Below, one piece after another: positions 17,855 to 28,730 of a stretch of DNA of 64,000 bases (its first letter is position 1; every line of letters begins with the position of its first letter). The notes beneath the pieces are model-generated. The model did not search any database and was not told the origin of the DNA. It saw only the letters and a program-made list of their open reading frames with translations. The stretch is taken from contig NZ_CP017561.2 in assembly GCF_001865575.2 (NCBI RefSeq), positions 2,232,001-2,296,000 of the forward strand. The letters are read 5' to 3'. The stretch comes from Paraburkholderia sprentiae WSM5005. Its GTDB lineage: Bacteria > Pseudomonadota > Gammaproteobacteria > Burkholderiales > Burkholderiaceae. A program made the position numbers and the translations under genes.

Positions 17855-17894
17855 TGTAGGAGTGCGCCGACGCAAACACCGGAGCACGCCTACA
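17855..17894. repeat. imperfect 14-bp inverted repeat
   Basis: Arms at 17855-17868 and 17881-17894 pair at 12 of 14 positions around a 12-base loop. It lies in the gap after the kinase gene. It is not followed by a T run, so it is not a normal terminator. It may be a dispersed palindromic element. Confidence 0.5.
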
Positions 17895-18042
17895 ACAAAA
17901 TCGCGGCACGGCCGACAGCACTGCCCCCGCCCTTTTTTTACCATGCAATCAGGCCGGTTCGAAACCGGATCGAAACCTCATCGACTGGCATGGCCCCGGT
18001 CGGACGACATCAACCGATGCATTCTCGACAAGGAGAATTTTC

Positions 18043-18180
18043 ATGACTCGACTGATCGCTTTGCTTGTGCTCGCAGGAACCGCCATGCTTGTCACGGGTT
18101 GCAACACGATGGCGGGCGCCGGCCAAGATATTTCGAAGGGTGGCCACGCCATCACGAACGAGGCGGATAAGGCGAAATAA
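18043..18180 (+). CDS. entericidin A/B-family lipoprotein
   Basis: The 45-residue product starts behind AAGGAG. It has a signal peptide ending in the lipobox VTGC, followed by the entericidin tail NTMAGAGQDISKGGHAITNE. Entericidins are small membrane lipopeptides induced in stationary phase and linked to cell lysis. It is monocistronic, with a strong terminator after it. Confidence 0.92.
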   Translation: MTRLIALLVLAGTAMLVTGCNTMAGAGQDISKGGHAITNEADKAK

Positions 18181-18209
18181 GCCGGCACATGGCAACAGGC
18201 TTTGGAGAG

Positions 18210-18241
18210 CCCGTCGCGGGATGCCGCGGCGGGTTTTTTTT
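18210..18241 (+). terminator. rho-independent terminator of the entericidin gene
   Basis: CCCGTCGCGG pairs with CCGCGGCGGG (one wobble) around a 4-base loop and is followed by eight T. Confidence 0.9.
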
Positions 18242-18404
18242 CGTGAATGTTTTGCTTGCCGGCTTTCGGCGCGACGCGCTTTCGCAACGCCGTTAAACAG
18301 AACGGCGATCCACTCCCGCGGATCGCCGTGCCGTCCTCCCATTGCCGATCTTCCGGAGTCCTTGATTGACTGTGCGAGGCTCGTCCGGCGATCGGCGGCC
18401 CGCG

Positions 18405-19211
18405 TCATTGCCCGGTCAAAGTATTCGATAGCTCGACGCTCGGCGTGCTCGTGTTGCCGTTCTGTACGATCAGCAGATGAATCTGCCCCGGCACCAGCTG
18501 GCTCAACGTACCCGCGATCGGCACCGACGTGATCAGCCAGTCGGCGTTATTCGCGAGCGAGAACGAGTTGGACTGGAAGATCGGCGTCTTGCTGCCCGCC
18601 ACGGTCGCGATCAGCACGTACTGGCCGCCCGAGACATAGATCGAATCCTGTCCGCTCGCCGGCACCGCGTTCTTGAACGACACGCCGGCGATCGTTGGCG
18701 ACACGTTCGTGATGCTGGTGGCGCTTGCCTGGACGAGGTAAAGGTCGAGGTCCGGCGCGTTCGCCGACGCGTTGAAGCCGCGCACGCGCGCGCTCCCGGA
18801 CAGCAGCCCCTTGTCGAACGGATCGTCGATCAGGCCAATATCCGGCGCGGACAGACCGGGCAACGCCAGCACCGTGTATTCGTGGCCCTTCGCGACATCG
18901 GGGAAGTTGCCGCTCGCGAGCGCGGTTTTCGTGCCGGTCGGGGCGTACGCGACCGTCGTCGATCCCGTGTCGATATTGGTGAGGTTGGTCACGCCTTTGT
19001 ACGGGATGTTGGTTTGCCCGGAAGGCGCGTTGCCGTTGACGAGGAAGTCGACCGCCGGTCCGCCCGGAATCGCGTGAACGAAGTGGATCTCGGGATTGGT
19101 CAACCCAAGCTCCTTGCCTGCATCGCTGCCACCGCCGCCGCCGCATGCGCTCAGGACCGCCGCGGCCGCAACGACCGCCATCATGGTTCGGATCATTTTC
19201 ATTGTGTTCAC
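18405..19211 (-). CDS. DUF4397-domain lipoprotein
   Basis: The 268-residue protein has a signal peptide with lipobox LSAC at about residue 23, then a poly-Gly stretch and a DUF4397 domain (EIHFVHAIPGGPAVDFLVNG, VAYAPTGTKTAL, LDLYLVQASATSI). DUF4397 proteins are beta-sandwich surface lipoproteins of unknown role. It shares no operon with its neighbours. Confidence 0.85.
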   Translation of the reverse strand: MNTMKMIRTMMAVVAAAAVLSACGGGGGSDAGKELGLTNPEIHFVHAIPGGPAVDFLVNGNAPSGQTNIPYKGVTNLTNIDTGSTTVAYAPTGTKTALASGNFPDVAKGHEYTVLALPGLSAPDIGLIDDPFDKGLLSGSARVRGFNASANAPDLDLYLVQASATSITNVSPTIAGVSFKNAVPASGQDSIYVSGGQYVLIATVAGSKTPIFQSNSFSLANNADWLITSVPIAGTLSQLVPGQIHLLIVQNGNTSTPSVELSNTLTGQ

Positions 19212-19516
19212 CTGTCTCGATGTCGGGCTTGACGCTCATCGCCCATTGATACGCGGGCGACCACGGGGAACCTCGCGGTCGCCCTCCTCCCATCCGTGCA
19301 GCACGGCGCGCCGGTTTTGTCGGTTGGCGCGTCCGTGTCGATGGACGCCCGCAATCAGCAATGGCTGTGCCGTGGCCCTAAAATTGGCGTGTGACAACTG
19401 ACGAATGTCTTGCGGATCAACGGATTGCGGCGATTTAGAGTTTTTCGTCGGCAGCTCCGCTGCCGCGCGCGATCTATCGTGCGTGCTGCTCCCCGCTTAC
19501 ACGGCGCCTGCATGTC
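19212..19516. other. intergenic, no gene seen
   Basis: The stretch carries the upstream region of the DUF4397 gene and the end of the DMT transporter gene. A short GGCAGC/GCTGCC hairpin near 19453 lacks a T run. No conserved coding frame or RNA was recognised. Confidence 0.5.
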
Positions 19517-20443
19517 TTACCCGTCACGGCCCCGGTAATCGAACCAGAAGGACAAGCCGACGCTCACCAGAATCACGATCGTCGCGATCACAGTCGAGCG
19601 CGTGACCGGCTCGCCGAGCAGCAGCGCCCCCAGCGCGACCGCGACGACCGGATTCACGTACATGCAGCTGCTCGCGATGATCGGGCTCGTGTGGCGAATC
19701 AGAAAACCGTACGCGACGTACGCGGCCATCGTGCCGATCAGCATCAGATACAGAAACGCGACGAGCGGCAGGACATGCAGCTCGAGCATCCGCTCGCCCG
19801 ACACCCACGCGACCAGCGTCGACATCGCGCCGCCCAGGCCGATCTGCAGCGCGGTCGACACGAACAGATCCGACGGCAGCTTCAGCTGCCCGGCCAGATG
19901 CGCGCCGCCGGCCCAGAACAGCGCGCCGCATAGAATCGCGAGACTGCCGCCCGCCGAGCCCGGCGTGCTGTCGCCATGACTCAGAATCACGATACCGGCG
20001 AGGCCGAGCCCGACCGCGAACCATTCGCCGCGGCCGATCTTGCGTCCGGCGACGGCCGCGATCACCGTCGCGAACAGCGGCACGGTCGCGACCATCACGG
20101 CCGCCGTGCCGGTGCCGACCGTGCGCATGCCGTACGCGAGCATGCCGCTCGACAGACCGACCAGCATCGTGCCGACGAGGCCCGCATTGCGGACTTCGGC
20201 GAGGCTGGGCCAGATCGGCTTGCGGCGCGCGGCGAACACGAATAGACCGATGCCGGCGAACAGATTGCGCAAGCCCGACATCAGCAGCGGCGGAAACGAG
20301 CCGAGCGCGACGTGCACCCCGAGATAGGTCGAACCCCACACCAGATAAACGACGGCAAGCGCGAGCGCGACCTGCCCGTTGCGCGACTGCGGCAAATGCA
20401 GCGGCCAGCCACGCGAAGAAAACACCGAGCGTTGCGACGACAT
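19517..20443 (-). CDS. EamA/DMT-family transporter
   Basis: Starting at 20443 the product has 308 residues and ten hydrophobic helices in two EamA repeats (VVYLVWGSTYLGVHVALGSF; LVSVGLSFWF at the end), with LVAFLYLMLIGTMAAYVAYG in the second half. The frame is open to 20848, but the extra segment is Arg/Pro-rich and unlike protein. These proteins export amino acids or other metabolites. No partner gene is present. Confidence 0.85.
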   Translation of the reverse strand: MSSQRSVFSSRGWPLHLPQSRNGQVALALAVVYLVWGSTYLGVHVALGSFPPLLMSGLRNLFAGIGLFVFAARRKPIWPSLAEVRNAGLVGTMLVGLSSGMLAYGMRTVGTGTAAVMVATVPLFATVIAAVAGRKIGRGEWFAVGLGLAGIVILSHGDSTPGSAGGSLAILCGALFWAGGAHLAGQLKLPSDLFVSTALQIGLGGAMSTLVAWVSGERMLELHVLPLVAFLYLMLIGTMAAYVAYGFLIRHTSPIIASSCMYVNPVVAVALGALLLGEPVTRSTVIATIVILVSVGLSFWFDYRGRDG

Positions 20444-20786
20444 GCGCTCAGCCCGCCGTCGCCACTCGACCCGCGCGATGCGCTCGATGCCCGCGAGGCG
20501 CCGAGCCTGCGTCGATACCTGTGGGGCGGAATGGCGGGCGCCGCATCGGCGATGCGGTTGGATGGGCGAGGCTGGCGGACATGTCGGTGGAACGGTAAGA
20601 CGAAGGACAGCGCCGGAAGCGCCAGAAACGGCCGTGGCGGCAGCATCGGTCAAAACGACACGACGCCACGCGGCCGCGATGCGCGGCGGCAAGGCTGGCG
20701 AAGCCGCGGCGCGCACCGCATTATGCAGTAAGCGCCGAGAACGCCGCGCGACTGAATCGTAACTTTTGGCGTTCCCGCAATAGAAA
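20444..20786. other. intergenic, no gene seen
   Basis: Upstream region of the DMT transporter gene. The long frames here are continuations of high-GC open frames with no ribosome-binding site or domain. Confidence 0.5.
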
Positions 20787-20808
20787 AGCCGGGGACGCGT
20801 CCCCGGCT
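20787..20808 (-). terminator. terminator of the MXKD-repeat gene
   Basis: A perfect inverted repeat with AGCCGGGGACG/CGTCCCCGGCT arms is followed, on the minus strand, by TTTT. Confidence 0.75.
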
Positions 20809-20880
20809 CGCATTCAATTCCGCATCCCTGCGATGCGCGGCCGCGCATCGGCGCGATGGCCAGGCAAGCTGGCCGCGGAC

Positions 20881-21129
20881 TCAGTTACCCATCGCGCCCG
20901 ACGCCTCATGTTTCATGCCCATCCCGCCGCCGTCCTTTTTCATCGCGCCGTGTTTCATCGCGTCCTTTTTCATGCCGTCCTTCGACATGTGGTCCTTGTC
21001 CATCGAATCTTTGGACATCGCATTCTTCGACATCGCATCGTTGGACATTGCGCCGCTTGCCTGCGCGAATGCCGCGCCGCCGCTTGCCAGCATCAACAAC
21101 GCGATCGTGGTGATTGCAATCTTCTTCAT
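20881..21129 (-). CDS. pentapeptide MXKD-repeat secreted protein
   Basis: The 82-residue product starts behind a GGAG and has a signal peptide ending near AFAQA (about residue 23). The mature part is built of five-residue repeats of the form M-S/K-K-D/N-x (AMSKNAMSKDSMDKDHMSKD). Met and His spacing suggests metal binding, but this is inference; the family is uncharacterised. It lies downstream of a periplasmic molybdenum enzyme on the same strand. Confidence 0.88.
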   Translation of the reverse strand: MKKIAITTIALLMLASGGAAFAQASGAMSNDAMSKNAMSKDSMDKDHMSKDGMKKDAMKHGAMKKDGGGMGMKHEASGAMGN

Positions 21130-21222
21130 GGGATGACTCCATTGGTGGTGAATGAATCGAAACCGGCGAGAGCCGGCGTGCTTCCGAAGCCGCTGCCGCA
21201 AGCGAGCGTGCGCCCGCATGCG

Positions 21223-22026
21223 TCAGGAGCCTCCGAACCAGTTGTAGCCCTGATCGACCCAATAGCCGCCGGGATACGTGTTGGTGACGAACATCTCGAC
21301 GATGTGCTTCGGATTCTTGTAGCCGAGCTTGGTCGGCATGCGCAGCTTCATCGGGTAGCCGTATTTCGCGGGTAGCCGCTCGCCGTCGTAGGAAAACGTC
21401 AGTAGCGTTTGCGGATGCAAAGCGGTCGGCATGTCGATGCTTTCGTAGTAGTCGTCCGCGCACTTGAAGCCGACGTACTTGGCCGTCGTGTCCGCGCCGA
21501 CGCGCCGCAGAAAATCGCCGAACGGCGTGCCGCCCCAGCGGCCGATCGCGCTCCAGCCTTCGACGCAGATATGTCGCGTGATCTGCTCCGCGTGCGGCAG
21601 CGCGTACAGCTCAGGCAGCGTCCACGCGCGCTGGCCGGTGACGAGACCGCTCAGCTTCAATTGATAATCCGAGCCGTCCACGTGCGGCACGTCGTCGATG
21701 CCGTAGTACGCGTTGAATGGAAATGGCCGCGTGATCTGCGATTCGGTGTAGGTCGGCGCGAGTTGCCGCGGATCGAACAGCGCAGCTTGCGCGCGATCGT
21801 TCAACCGCGACACGGCGGTGAGGAAGCGGTTCACCGAAGCGTCGTCGGTCAGCGAGCAGCCGGTCAGCATCGACAGGCCGCCGAGCGTCAGTAGCTGCTT
21901 GCCGAACAGGCGCCGCGACGGCATCGCCAGTTCGCGCTTCGCATCGAGCAGGATCGATGCGCGGTCGAGCGTGCGGCCGACACGCGGCGCGGGTCGACCC
22001 GCTGGCTTGTCTATCGGCTTGTCCAT
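21223..22026 (-). CDS. YedY/MsrP-like molybdopterin oxidoreductase, periplasmic
   Basis: The 267-residue protein belongs to the sulfite oxidase/YedY fold: the Mo-coordinating Cys154 lies in RHICVEGWSAIGRWGG, and a cofactor-binding segment GYPMKLRMPTKLGYKNPK follows. A Tat-type sequence SRRLFGK at 38-44 precedes a lipobox-like LTGC at 54-57. The true start may therefore be Met35 (21924), with the protein lipid-anchored after Tat export. Downstream of it on the same strand is the MXKD gene; upstream is a cytochrome b561, its likely electron donor. Confidence 0.88.
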   Translation of the reverse strand: MDKPIDKPAGRPAPRVGRTLDRASILLDAKRELAMPSRRLFGKQLLTLGGLSMLTGCSLTDDASVNRFLTAVSRLNDRAQAALFDPRQLAPTYTESQITRPFPFNAYYGIDDVPHVDGSDYQLKLSGLVTGQRAWTLPELYALPHAEQITRHICVEGWSAIGRWGGTPFGDFLRRVGADTTAKYVGFKCADDYYESIDMPTALHPQTLLTFSYDGERLPAKYGYPMKLRMPTKLGYKNPKHIVEMFVTNTYPGGYWVDQGYNWFGGS

Positions 22027-22089
22027 GATTCGGTCTCCATAACGAGTTCGCGCTGCGTTCTGTTCTGCATCAGCATGGTCTGCCGCGGC

Positions 22090-22734
22090 TCAACGTCCGC
22101 GCAGCATCGCGAGCAGCGAGCGCGGCACGAGCGCGACCATCGCCAGATGCACGGCAAGAAACGCGGCGAGCAACGACATCGCGCTGAAGTGCACGACGCG
22201 CGCGTTGTCGTAGCCGCCCATCAGTTCGCGCAGCAGCGGAAACTGCACCGACTTCCAGATCGCGAGACCCGACAGCACGAGCACGATCAGATCGGCGATC
22301 GCGAACAGGTAGGCGAATTTCTGTACCGCGTTGTAGACGCGCAGATCGTCGTGCGACAGTTTCCCGCGCAACGCGGCGACGAAATCGCGCAGCACCGAGC
22401 GCGGCGTCAGCGGCAAGAACTTGCGCACGAAACGCCCGCTCGCGAGATTCAGCGCGACATACACGACGCCGTTGATCACCAGCAGCCACATCGCCGCGAA
22501 GTGCCATTGCAACGCGCCGCCGAGCCAGCCGCCCAACGTGATCGCGGTCGGAAAGCTGAACGCCGGGAAGATCGGCGACGCGTCGTAGATGCGCCAGCCC
22601 GACAGCATCATCACGATCGCCGCGAGCGCGTTCAGCCAATGCGTGATGCGCAGCCATCGCGGGTGAATGACGCCGCGCTTCGGTGCGGCGGGCGCGGCCG
22701 GTGCGCTGGGGCGCAAGGGGTGGGGCGTGGCCAT
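22090..22734 (-). CDS. cytochrome b561-type membrane electron carrier
   Basis: The 214-residue protein has four to five membrane helices and paired helix His residues of a prokaryotic b561/NiFe-hydrogenase-type cytochrome b. These are RITHWLNALAAIVMMLSGWR near the start and HFSAMSLLAAFLAVHLAMVA at the end. The N-terminal 20 residues are Pro/Ala-rich. It precedes the YedY-like gene by 63 bp, which fits a YedZ-like quinol-to-periplasm role, though it is not YedZ itself. Confidence 0.85.
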   Translation of the reverse strand: MATPHPLRPSAPAAPAAPKRGVIHPRWLRITHWLNALAAIVMMLSGWRIYDASPIFPAFSFPTAITLGGWLGGALQWHFAAMWLLVINGVVYVALNLASGRFVRKFLPLTPRSVLRDFVAALRGKLSHDDLRVYNAVQKFAYLFAIADLIVLVLSGLAIWKSVQFPLLRELMGGYDNARVVHFSAMSLLAAFLAVHLAMVALVPRSLLAMLRGR

Positions 22735-22782
22735 GGGGCTCTCCTCGAGCAGCGGTGGAGAATGCGGCGGGCGCGATGTCGA

Positions 22783-23655
22783 TCAACGGCACGCGGGAAG
22801 GTCGGCCGCTTGCAGTACTTCGCCGCTCGCGTCGCTTTCGACGAAGGCGACCACGCCGAAGCGATCGGCGGCGGCGGCGGCGTGGGGGGTGGGGGCGGCT
22901 TGCGCGTCGTCGGGCGCACCAGGTACGTCGATATCCTGAAGAATACGCGCATGACCCGCGACGAGCGGCACCGGCCCGAACCACGCACGCACGACGCGCT
23001 CGTGATGCAGCGTCGCGCCGCGGTTTTCGCCCGCGCCGACCTGCGAGGTCAGCGCGTTCTCATAGACCGCGAGATAGGCACTCAACGGACCCGCGCTGGC
23101 TGCGGCCATGCTGCTGAACTGCGCATCGACATCGAACGCGCCGGGCGCATGCGGGCTCAGCGCAAGCGCGACGCTCGCCTGCGCGGGTTCGGCGCCCAGT
23201 TCGTCGATGCGGCGCTGGAAGCGGTCGCGTTGCGACCAGTCGCGCAGCTCGCGCCCCGCGACGAAGACTTCCGGCGTATAGATCGTGTGCGCACCCGCCA
23301 GACGGGTCAGCGTCTGTTGACGTTCGGTGAAGCGATGCTGCGAAAAGCGGTCGGTCCAGCCGAGGCTGTTCCAGTAATCGACGTGCAGCGCGAGCGGCAC
23401 GATGCCGTGCGCGGCGCCGGCGCTTTTCCATTGACCGAGCCAGCGGTCGGCGGGCGGACAGCTGTCGCAGCCCTCGCTGCTGTACAACTCGACGAGCGCC
23501 ATCCGGTGCGTGGGGCTGTGCGTGGTGCACCGGGGACCGGCCGCGTCGGCCGCACGGATGCCAGAACCGCTCAGCAGAACAAGCGCGAGGCCGGCGGCGG
23601 GTGCGGAAAAAGACGTAAAGCGCTGAAGTATCGAGCGATTGTGCGCGGTCGACAT
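22783..23655 (-). CDS. DUF1223 secreted thioredoxin-like protein
   Basis: The 290-residue protein has a signal peptide ending near RAADAAGP. The DUF1223 redox motif follows: VELYSSEGCDSCPPADRWL, with a CxxC-type pair, then HVDYWNSLGWTDRFSQ and YTPEVFVAG. The family has a thioredoxin fold and is often secreted. It sits 48 bp upstream of the cytochrome b561 gene on the same strand, so the three probably form one redox operon. Confidence 0.86.
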   Translation of the reverse strand: MSTAHNRSILQRFTSFSAPAAGLALVLLSGSGIRAADAAGPRCTTHSPTHRMALVELYSSEGCDSCPPADRWLGQWKSAGAAHGIVPLALHVDYWNSLGWTDRFSQHRFTERQQTLTRLAGAHTIYTPEVFVAGRELRDWSQRDRFQRRIDELGAEPAQASVALALSPHAPGAFDVDAQFSSMAAASAGPLSAYLAVYENALTSQVGAGENRGATLHHERVVRAWFGPVPLVAGHARILQDIDVPGAPDDAQAAPTPHAAAAADRFGVVAFVESDASGEVLQAADLPACR

Positions 23656-23765
23656 GACGTGCTCCGATCGTAATCTGCACGTTTGTCGAACCGCGCGGCC
23701 GCTTATGACACGCCTCTTTTAATTTATTTCCGGCGTGGGATGAGCCCGACAAAATCTCGCTCGGC

Positions 23766-24224
23766 TCAGTCGTAACTGATCACCACCGTCACGCGCGTGT
23801 CCGTATCGGTACGCTTCGCGTTCAACGACAGCACGCCGCCCGTGCGATCGACCGCGTAGTGGCCGTCGCGGGCCGTCGCGACGCGCCCGGTGCCGTCGAC
23901 GAAACGCGCCGCCAGCAGATCGCGTGAGCTCGTGCTGCCGTTCACGTCGAGGGCGACGTCGGCCCCGCTGACGAAGCCCGGCGGCGCGCTGAACGTCACG
24001 GTGCGCGAGAAGCGCTGACCCGCCACGCGCGCGCTACCGACAGCGACGCCGGCGGGCGCCGTCTCCGCGCTGATCTGCATCTGCGGTGCGACGATCATTC
24101 CCACGAACCGGATCACTCCGCCCGTCACCTTCGATGCCGCCGGCGCCGCTAGCGGCGCGGCGAGCAACGCCGCGACCGCGATCGTGCGACCGAACGATCG
24201 CCACCGCCTTCTTTCCGCTTTCAT
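23766..24224 (-). CDS. secreted hypothetical protein, possibly fimbrial-like
   Basis: The start at 24224 has a GGAGAGAGG site; a frame start at 24272 does not. The 152-residue product has a signal peptide ending near APAAS (about residue 31). The mature part, GGVIRFVGMIVAP and alternating strands to VTVVISYD, resembles small beta-rich fimbrial-type subunits. No chaperone or usher gene is near, so this is a weak suggestion. Confidence 0.65.
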   Translation of the reverse strand: MKAERRRWRSFGRTIAVAALLAAPLAAPAASKVTGGVIRFVGMIVAPQMQISAETAPAGVAVGSARVAGQRFSRTVTFSAPPGFVSGADVALDVNGSTSSRDLLAARFVDGTGRVATARDGHYAVDRTGGVLSLNAKRTDTDTRVTVVISYD

Positions 24225-24822
24225 GTGCACCTCTCTCCGGTCACTCGGCGCGAGTCGCCTCGCGCCCTTCACGCGCCATCCCGCGAATCGCTTCGCCGGA
24301 GCGCGGCCTTCGCTGCACTTCGTTTAACGGCAATCTTCCGAGTGGCTTGAACGCAATGCGGACCACATCACTTCCATCTGGCACCGCACAAAGCGACAAA
24401 TCGACGGGGCGCGACGCCGCGAACAGAAGTGCGCGAGACAGCGTGCTAACATGAACCTTTCGTCTCGCTGCTGCCGCGCGGCCTCCGGTTTTGTCGCGCG
24501 ACACTTCCCATTCGCTCTGCTGTCAACACTTGGTCGTTTTGCCCGTGACTTCTGTGCGTCGTCCGACCTTTCGTGCTCTCTCCCGCTTGCGCCCATGCCG
24601 CGCAGGCGGCTGGGCGCCCGCGAGCGTCGCGTCGCACGGCACCGGCGAGACGTCCCGAACGCTCCCGCTTCACGCCGCCCGGCGCCTTCGCTGACGTAGC
24701 CCGCTGATACCTAGGGCCGCGTCGCCGGGCTCCGGGCTTTCCCATTCGCTCACTCACCCGCCAACCGCCCGCGTTGGGTCGTTGCACGCGGCCTTCCTTC
24801 ACCGGTCCTATCTGGAGTGATG
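24225..24822. other. about 600-bp region without a gene
   Basis: It separates the secreted hypothetical gene from rnk. Several short frames overlap, but none has a ribosome-binding site or a recognisable product. It presumably holds the divergent promoters of its neighbours. No clear hairpin or known RNA family was recognised. Confidence 0.5.
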
Positions 24823-25227
24823 ATGATGAAGAAGATCAAAACCTGCTATCTGACCGAACTCGACGTGGCCCGCCTCGAGAAATACGCGGCCGCCGACGCC
24901 AAGCTGCAGCAGATGCTCGACGACGTGCTCGAACGCGCGGTGATCGTCGACTCGCACGACATCCCCGCCGACGTCGTCACGATGAACTCGCAAGCAACGC
25001 TGATCGATGCGGCGAGCGGCGAGCAGATGACGTGGACCGTCGTCTATCCGCCGAACGCGGATTTCGCGCAAGGACGCCTGAACGTGTTCTCGCCGGCCGG
25101 TCTCGCGCTGCTCGGCGCGCGCCGCGGCGAGAGCATCCGCTTCACGCCACCCAGCGGCGATCAGCAAGTGCTCAAGCTGCACAAGATCCTGTATCAGCCC
25201 GAAGCCGCCGACGATTTTTCGCTGTAA
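24823..25227 (+). CDS. rnk: nucleoside diphosphate kinase regulator Rnk
   Basis: The product of about 134 residues has an N-terminal coiled coil (LTELDVARLEKYAAADAKLQ) and a C-terminal GreA/GreB-like domain (VVTMNSQATLIDA, MTWTVVYPPNADFAQGRLNV, GLALLGARRGESIRF). This is the Rnk layout; Rnk binds RNA polymerase and affects nucleotide metabolism. Four start codons are stacked at 24817-24828 after a GGAG. ATG 24823 has the best spacing, but 24826 is also possible. Confidence 0.85.
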   Translation: MMKKIKTCYLTELDVARLEKYAAADAKLQQMLDDVLERAVIVDSHDIPADVVTMNSQATLIDAASGEQMTWTVVYPPNADFAQGRLNVFSPAGLALLGARRGESIRFTPPSGDQQVLKLHKILYQPEAADDFSL

Positions 25228-25310
25228 GCCGGATGTTTCCTCGCTGTAAGTTTTTGAACCATTCGGACAGGTTGCCAAACCGCGGGCGAGCGGTGTATCG
25301 TGTGCGCTGC

Positions 25311-27448
<2,138 letters not shown>

Positions 27449-27499
27449 GCGCCGTGAGCGGCTTGCGCGATTTACGCGAGCCAGCGCAGCAGTAGCGGA

Positions 27500-27525
27500 G
27501 CCCGCCCACATGGCGGGCTTTTTTA
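27500..27525 (+). terminator. thiC terminator
   Basis: A GCCCGCC/GGCGGGC stem is followed by six T. Confidence 0.9.
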
Positions 27526-27600
27526 TTCCGCCGCGGGCTGGCACGTTGCGTGCTGAACAGAGGAAAACGTCTGTTTCCAACAACGAACGGAGTGAGCATC

Positions 27601-27825
27601 ATGAAATCGATCCGTCAACTCGGGACTCGTGTTGGCACCATCGCGGCCACCATTTCACTCGTCGCGGGCCTCGCGGCATGCAACGACATGTCCCCGCGTA
27701 CACGCGACACCGCGATCGGCGCGGGCGTCGGCGGTGCGGCCGGCGCGGCGATCGGCGGCAACGGGTGGTCGACGCTGGGCGGCGCCGCGGTGGGCGGCGT
27801 CATCGGCAACCAGGTCGGCAAGTGA
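27601..27825 (+). CDS. glycine-zipper lipoprotein (OsmB-like)
   Basis: The 74-residue product begins at ATG 27601 behind GGAGTG. It has a signal peptide with lipobox LAAC at about residue 27, then a glycine zipper (AIGAGVGGAAGAAIGG and GGAAVGGVIGNQVG) that can form membrane helices. The family includes osmotically inducible OsmB-type outer membrane lipoproteins. Confidence 0.85.
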   Translation: MKSIRQLGTRVGTIAATISLVAGLAACNDMSPRTRDTAIGAGVGGAAGAAIGGNGWSTLGGAAVGGVIGNQVGK

Positions 27826-27867
27826 GCGTTGCGTCCGAGCGTGGAAATAGACTGAAATATACGATTG

Positions 27868-27900
27868 CGCTTTTGCCGCAGCGTTGCTGCGGCAAAAGCG
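27868..27900. terminator. perfect 15-bp hairpin, possible bidirectional terminator
   Basis: Fifteen-base arms pair perfectly around a 3-base loop. The arms carry internal TTTT and AAAA, but no T run follows, so termination is uncertain. It lies between the glycine-zipper gene and the next gene. Confidence 0.45.
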
Positions 27901-27956
27901 TAAGCTCCCCACAATGATGTCGCGCGAAGCGGCATCGGTTCATCGAGGAGCGCGCC

Positions 27957-28436
27957 ATGAAGTCCCGCATCGTCACCCATCTTTGCGTGGTGCGCCGCGC
28001 GACGCCACTCGATTCATCCCGTTGTCTCGCAAGATTCGCGCGGCCCGCCGCCGTGATTTCCACGCTCGCCTCGAGCCTCTTTTTAGCAGGTTGTTATTAC
28101 CCTGCCGGCTACTATCCCGCCGCCTATTACCCGTCGTACTATGCGAGCGCGCCCGCGACCACCGCCGACCCAACCGCATCGACGGCCGATTCGCAGCAGC
28201 CGCCTCAAGCCCACGCGCAAGCACAGGTCGCGCCGCAGGATCAGCAGCCCGGTTATGCGGTCCCCGCGCCCGTGTATGTGGCACCGCCGGTCTACCCCGC
28301 CTACTATCCGCCACCGGTTTATCCCTACCCCGCTTATTACGGCTACCCCGCGTACTACGGACCATCGATCGCGATCGGCTTCGGCGGTTATTGGGGCGGG
28401 CACTGGGGCGGGCATTGGGGCGGGCACCACCATTGA
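27957..28436 (+). CDS. Tyr/Pro-rich lipoprotein with WGGH repeats
   Basis: The 159-residue protein begins behind a GAGGAG and has a lipobox LAGC near residue 46, after a long N-terminal extension. The body is dominated by YYP, PAYY and PPVYP repeats and it ends in GGYWGGHWGGHWGGHHH. The composition suggests an extended surface protein, with a His-rich tail that could bind metal. No enzymatic domain is present. Confidence 0.75.
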   Translation: MKSRIVTHLCVVRRATPLDSSRCLARFARPAAVISTLASSLFLAGCYYPAGYYPAAYYPSYYASAPATTADPTASTADSQQPPQAHAQAQVAPQDQQPGYAVPAPVYVAPPVYPAYYPPPVYPYPAYYGYPAYYGPSIAIGFGGYWGGHWGGHWGGHHH

Positions 28437-28730
28437 CGTCTCTTCTGTCGTCGCGAAGCGTGCTCGCGCCGGCACTGCAGCAGCCGGCACGCACATTCCT
28501 GCATAAGCCGTTTTGGCGCGCGTGTCGCATACCACAGCGCCTACCCGCCCGTACTTTCCCGGCTTGACGCGCCGGTATGGCGCCCTATCCTTGGAAAGCT
28601 TCACGCAGCACCCGCTTAACTCAGGCGGCGCCGCTTTGTCGAGGCCACTCGCGAGCGTCCGCCGAGCCACAGCGACGCGCCGTCACGCGCAGTCCCCCGC
28701 GTCGAATTACACAACAACGAAGGAGACGTG

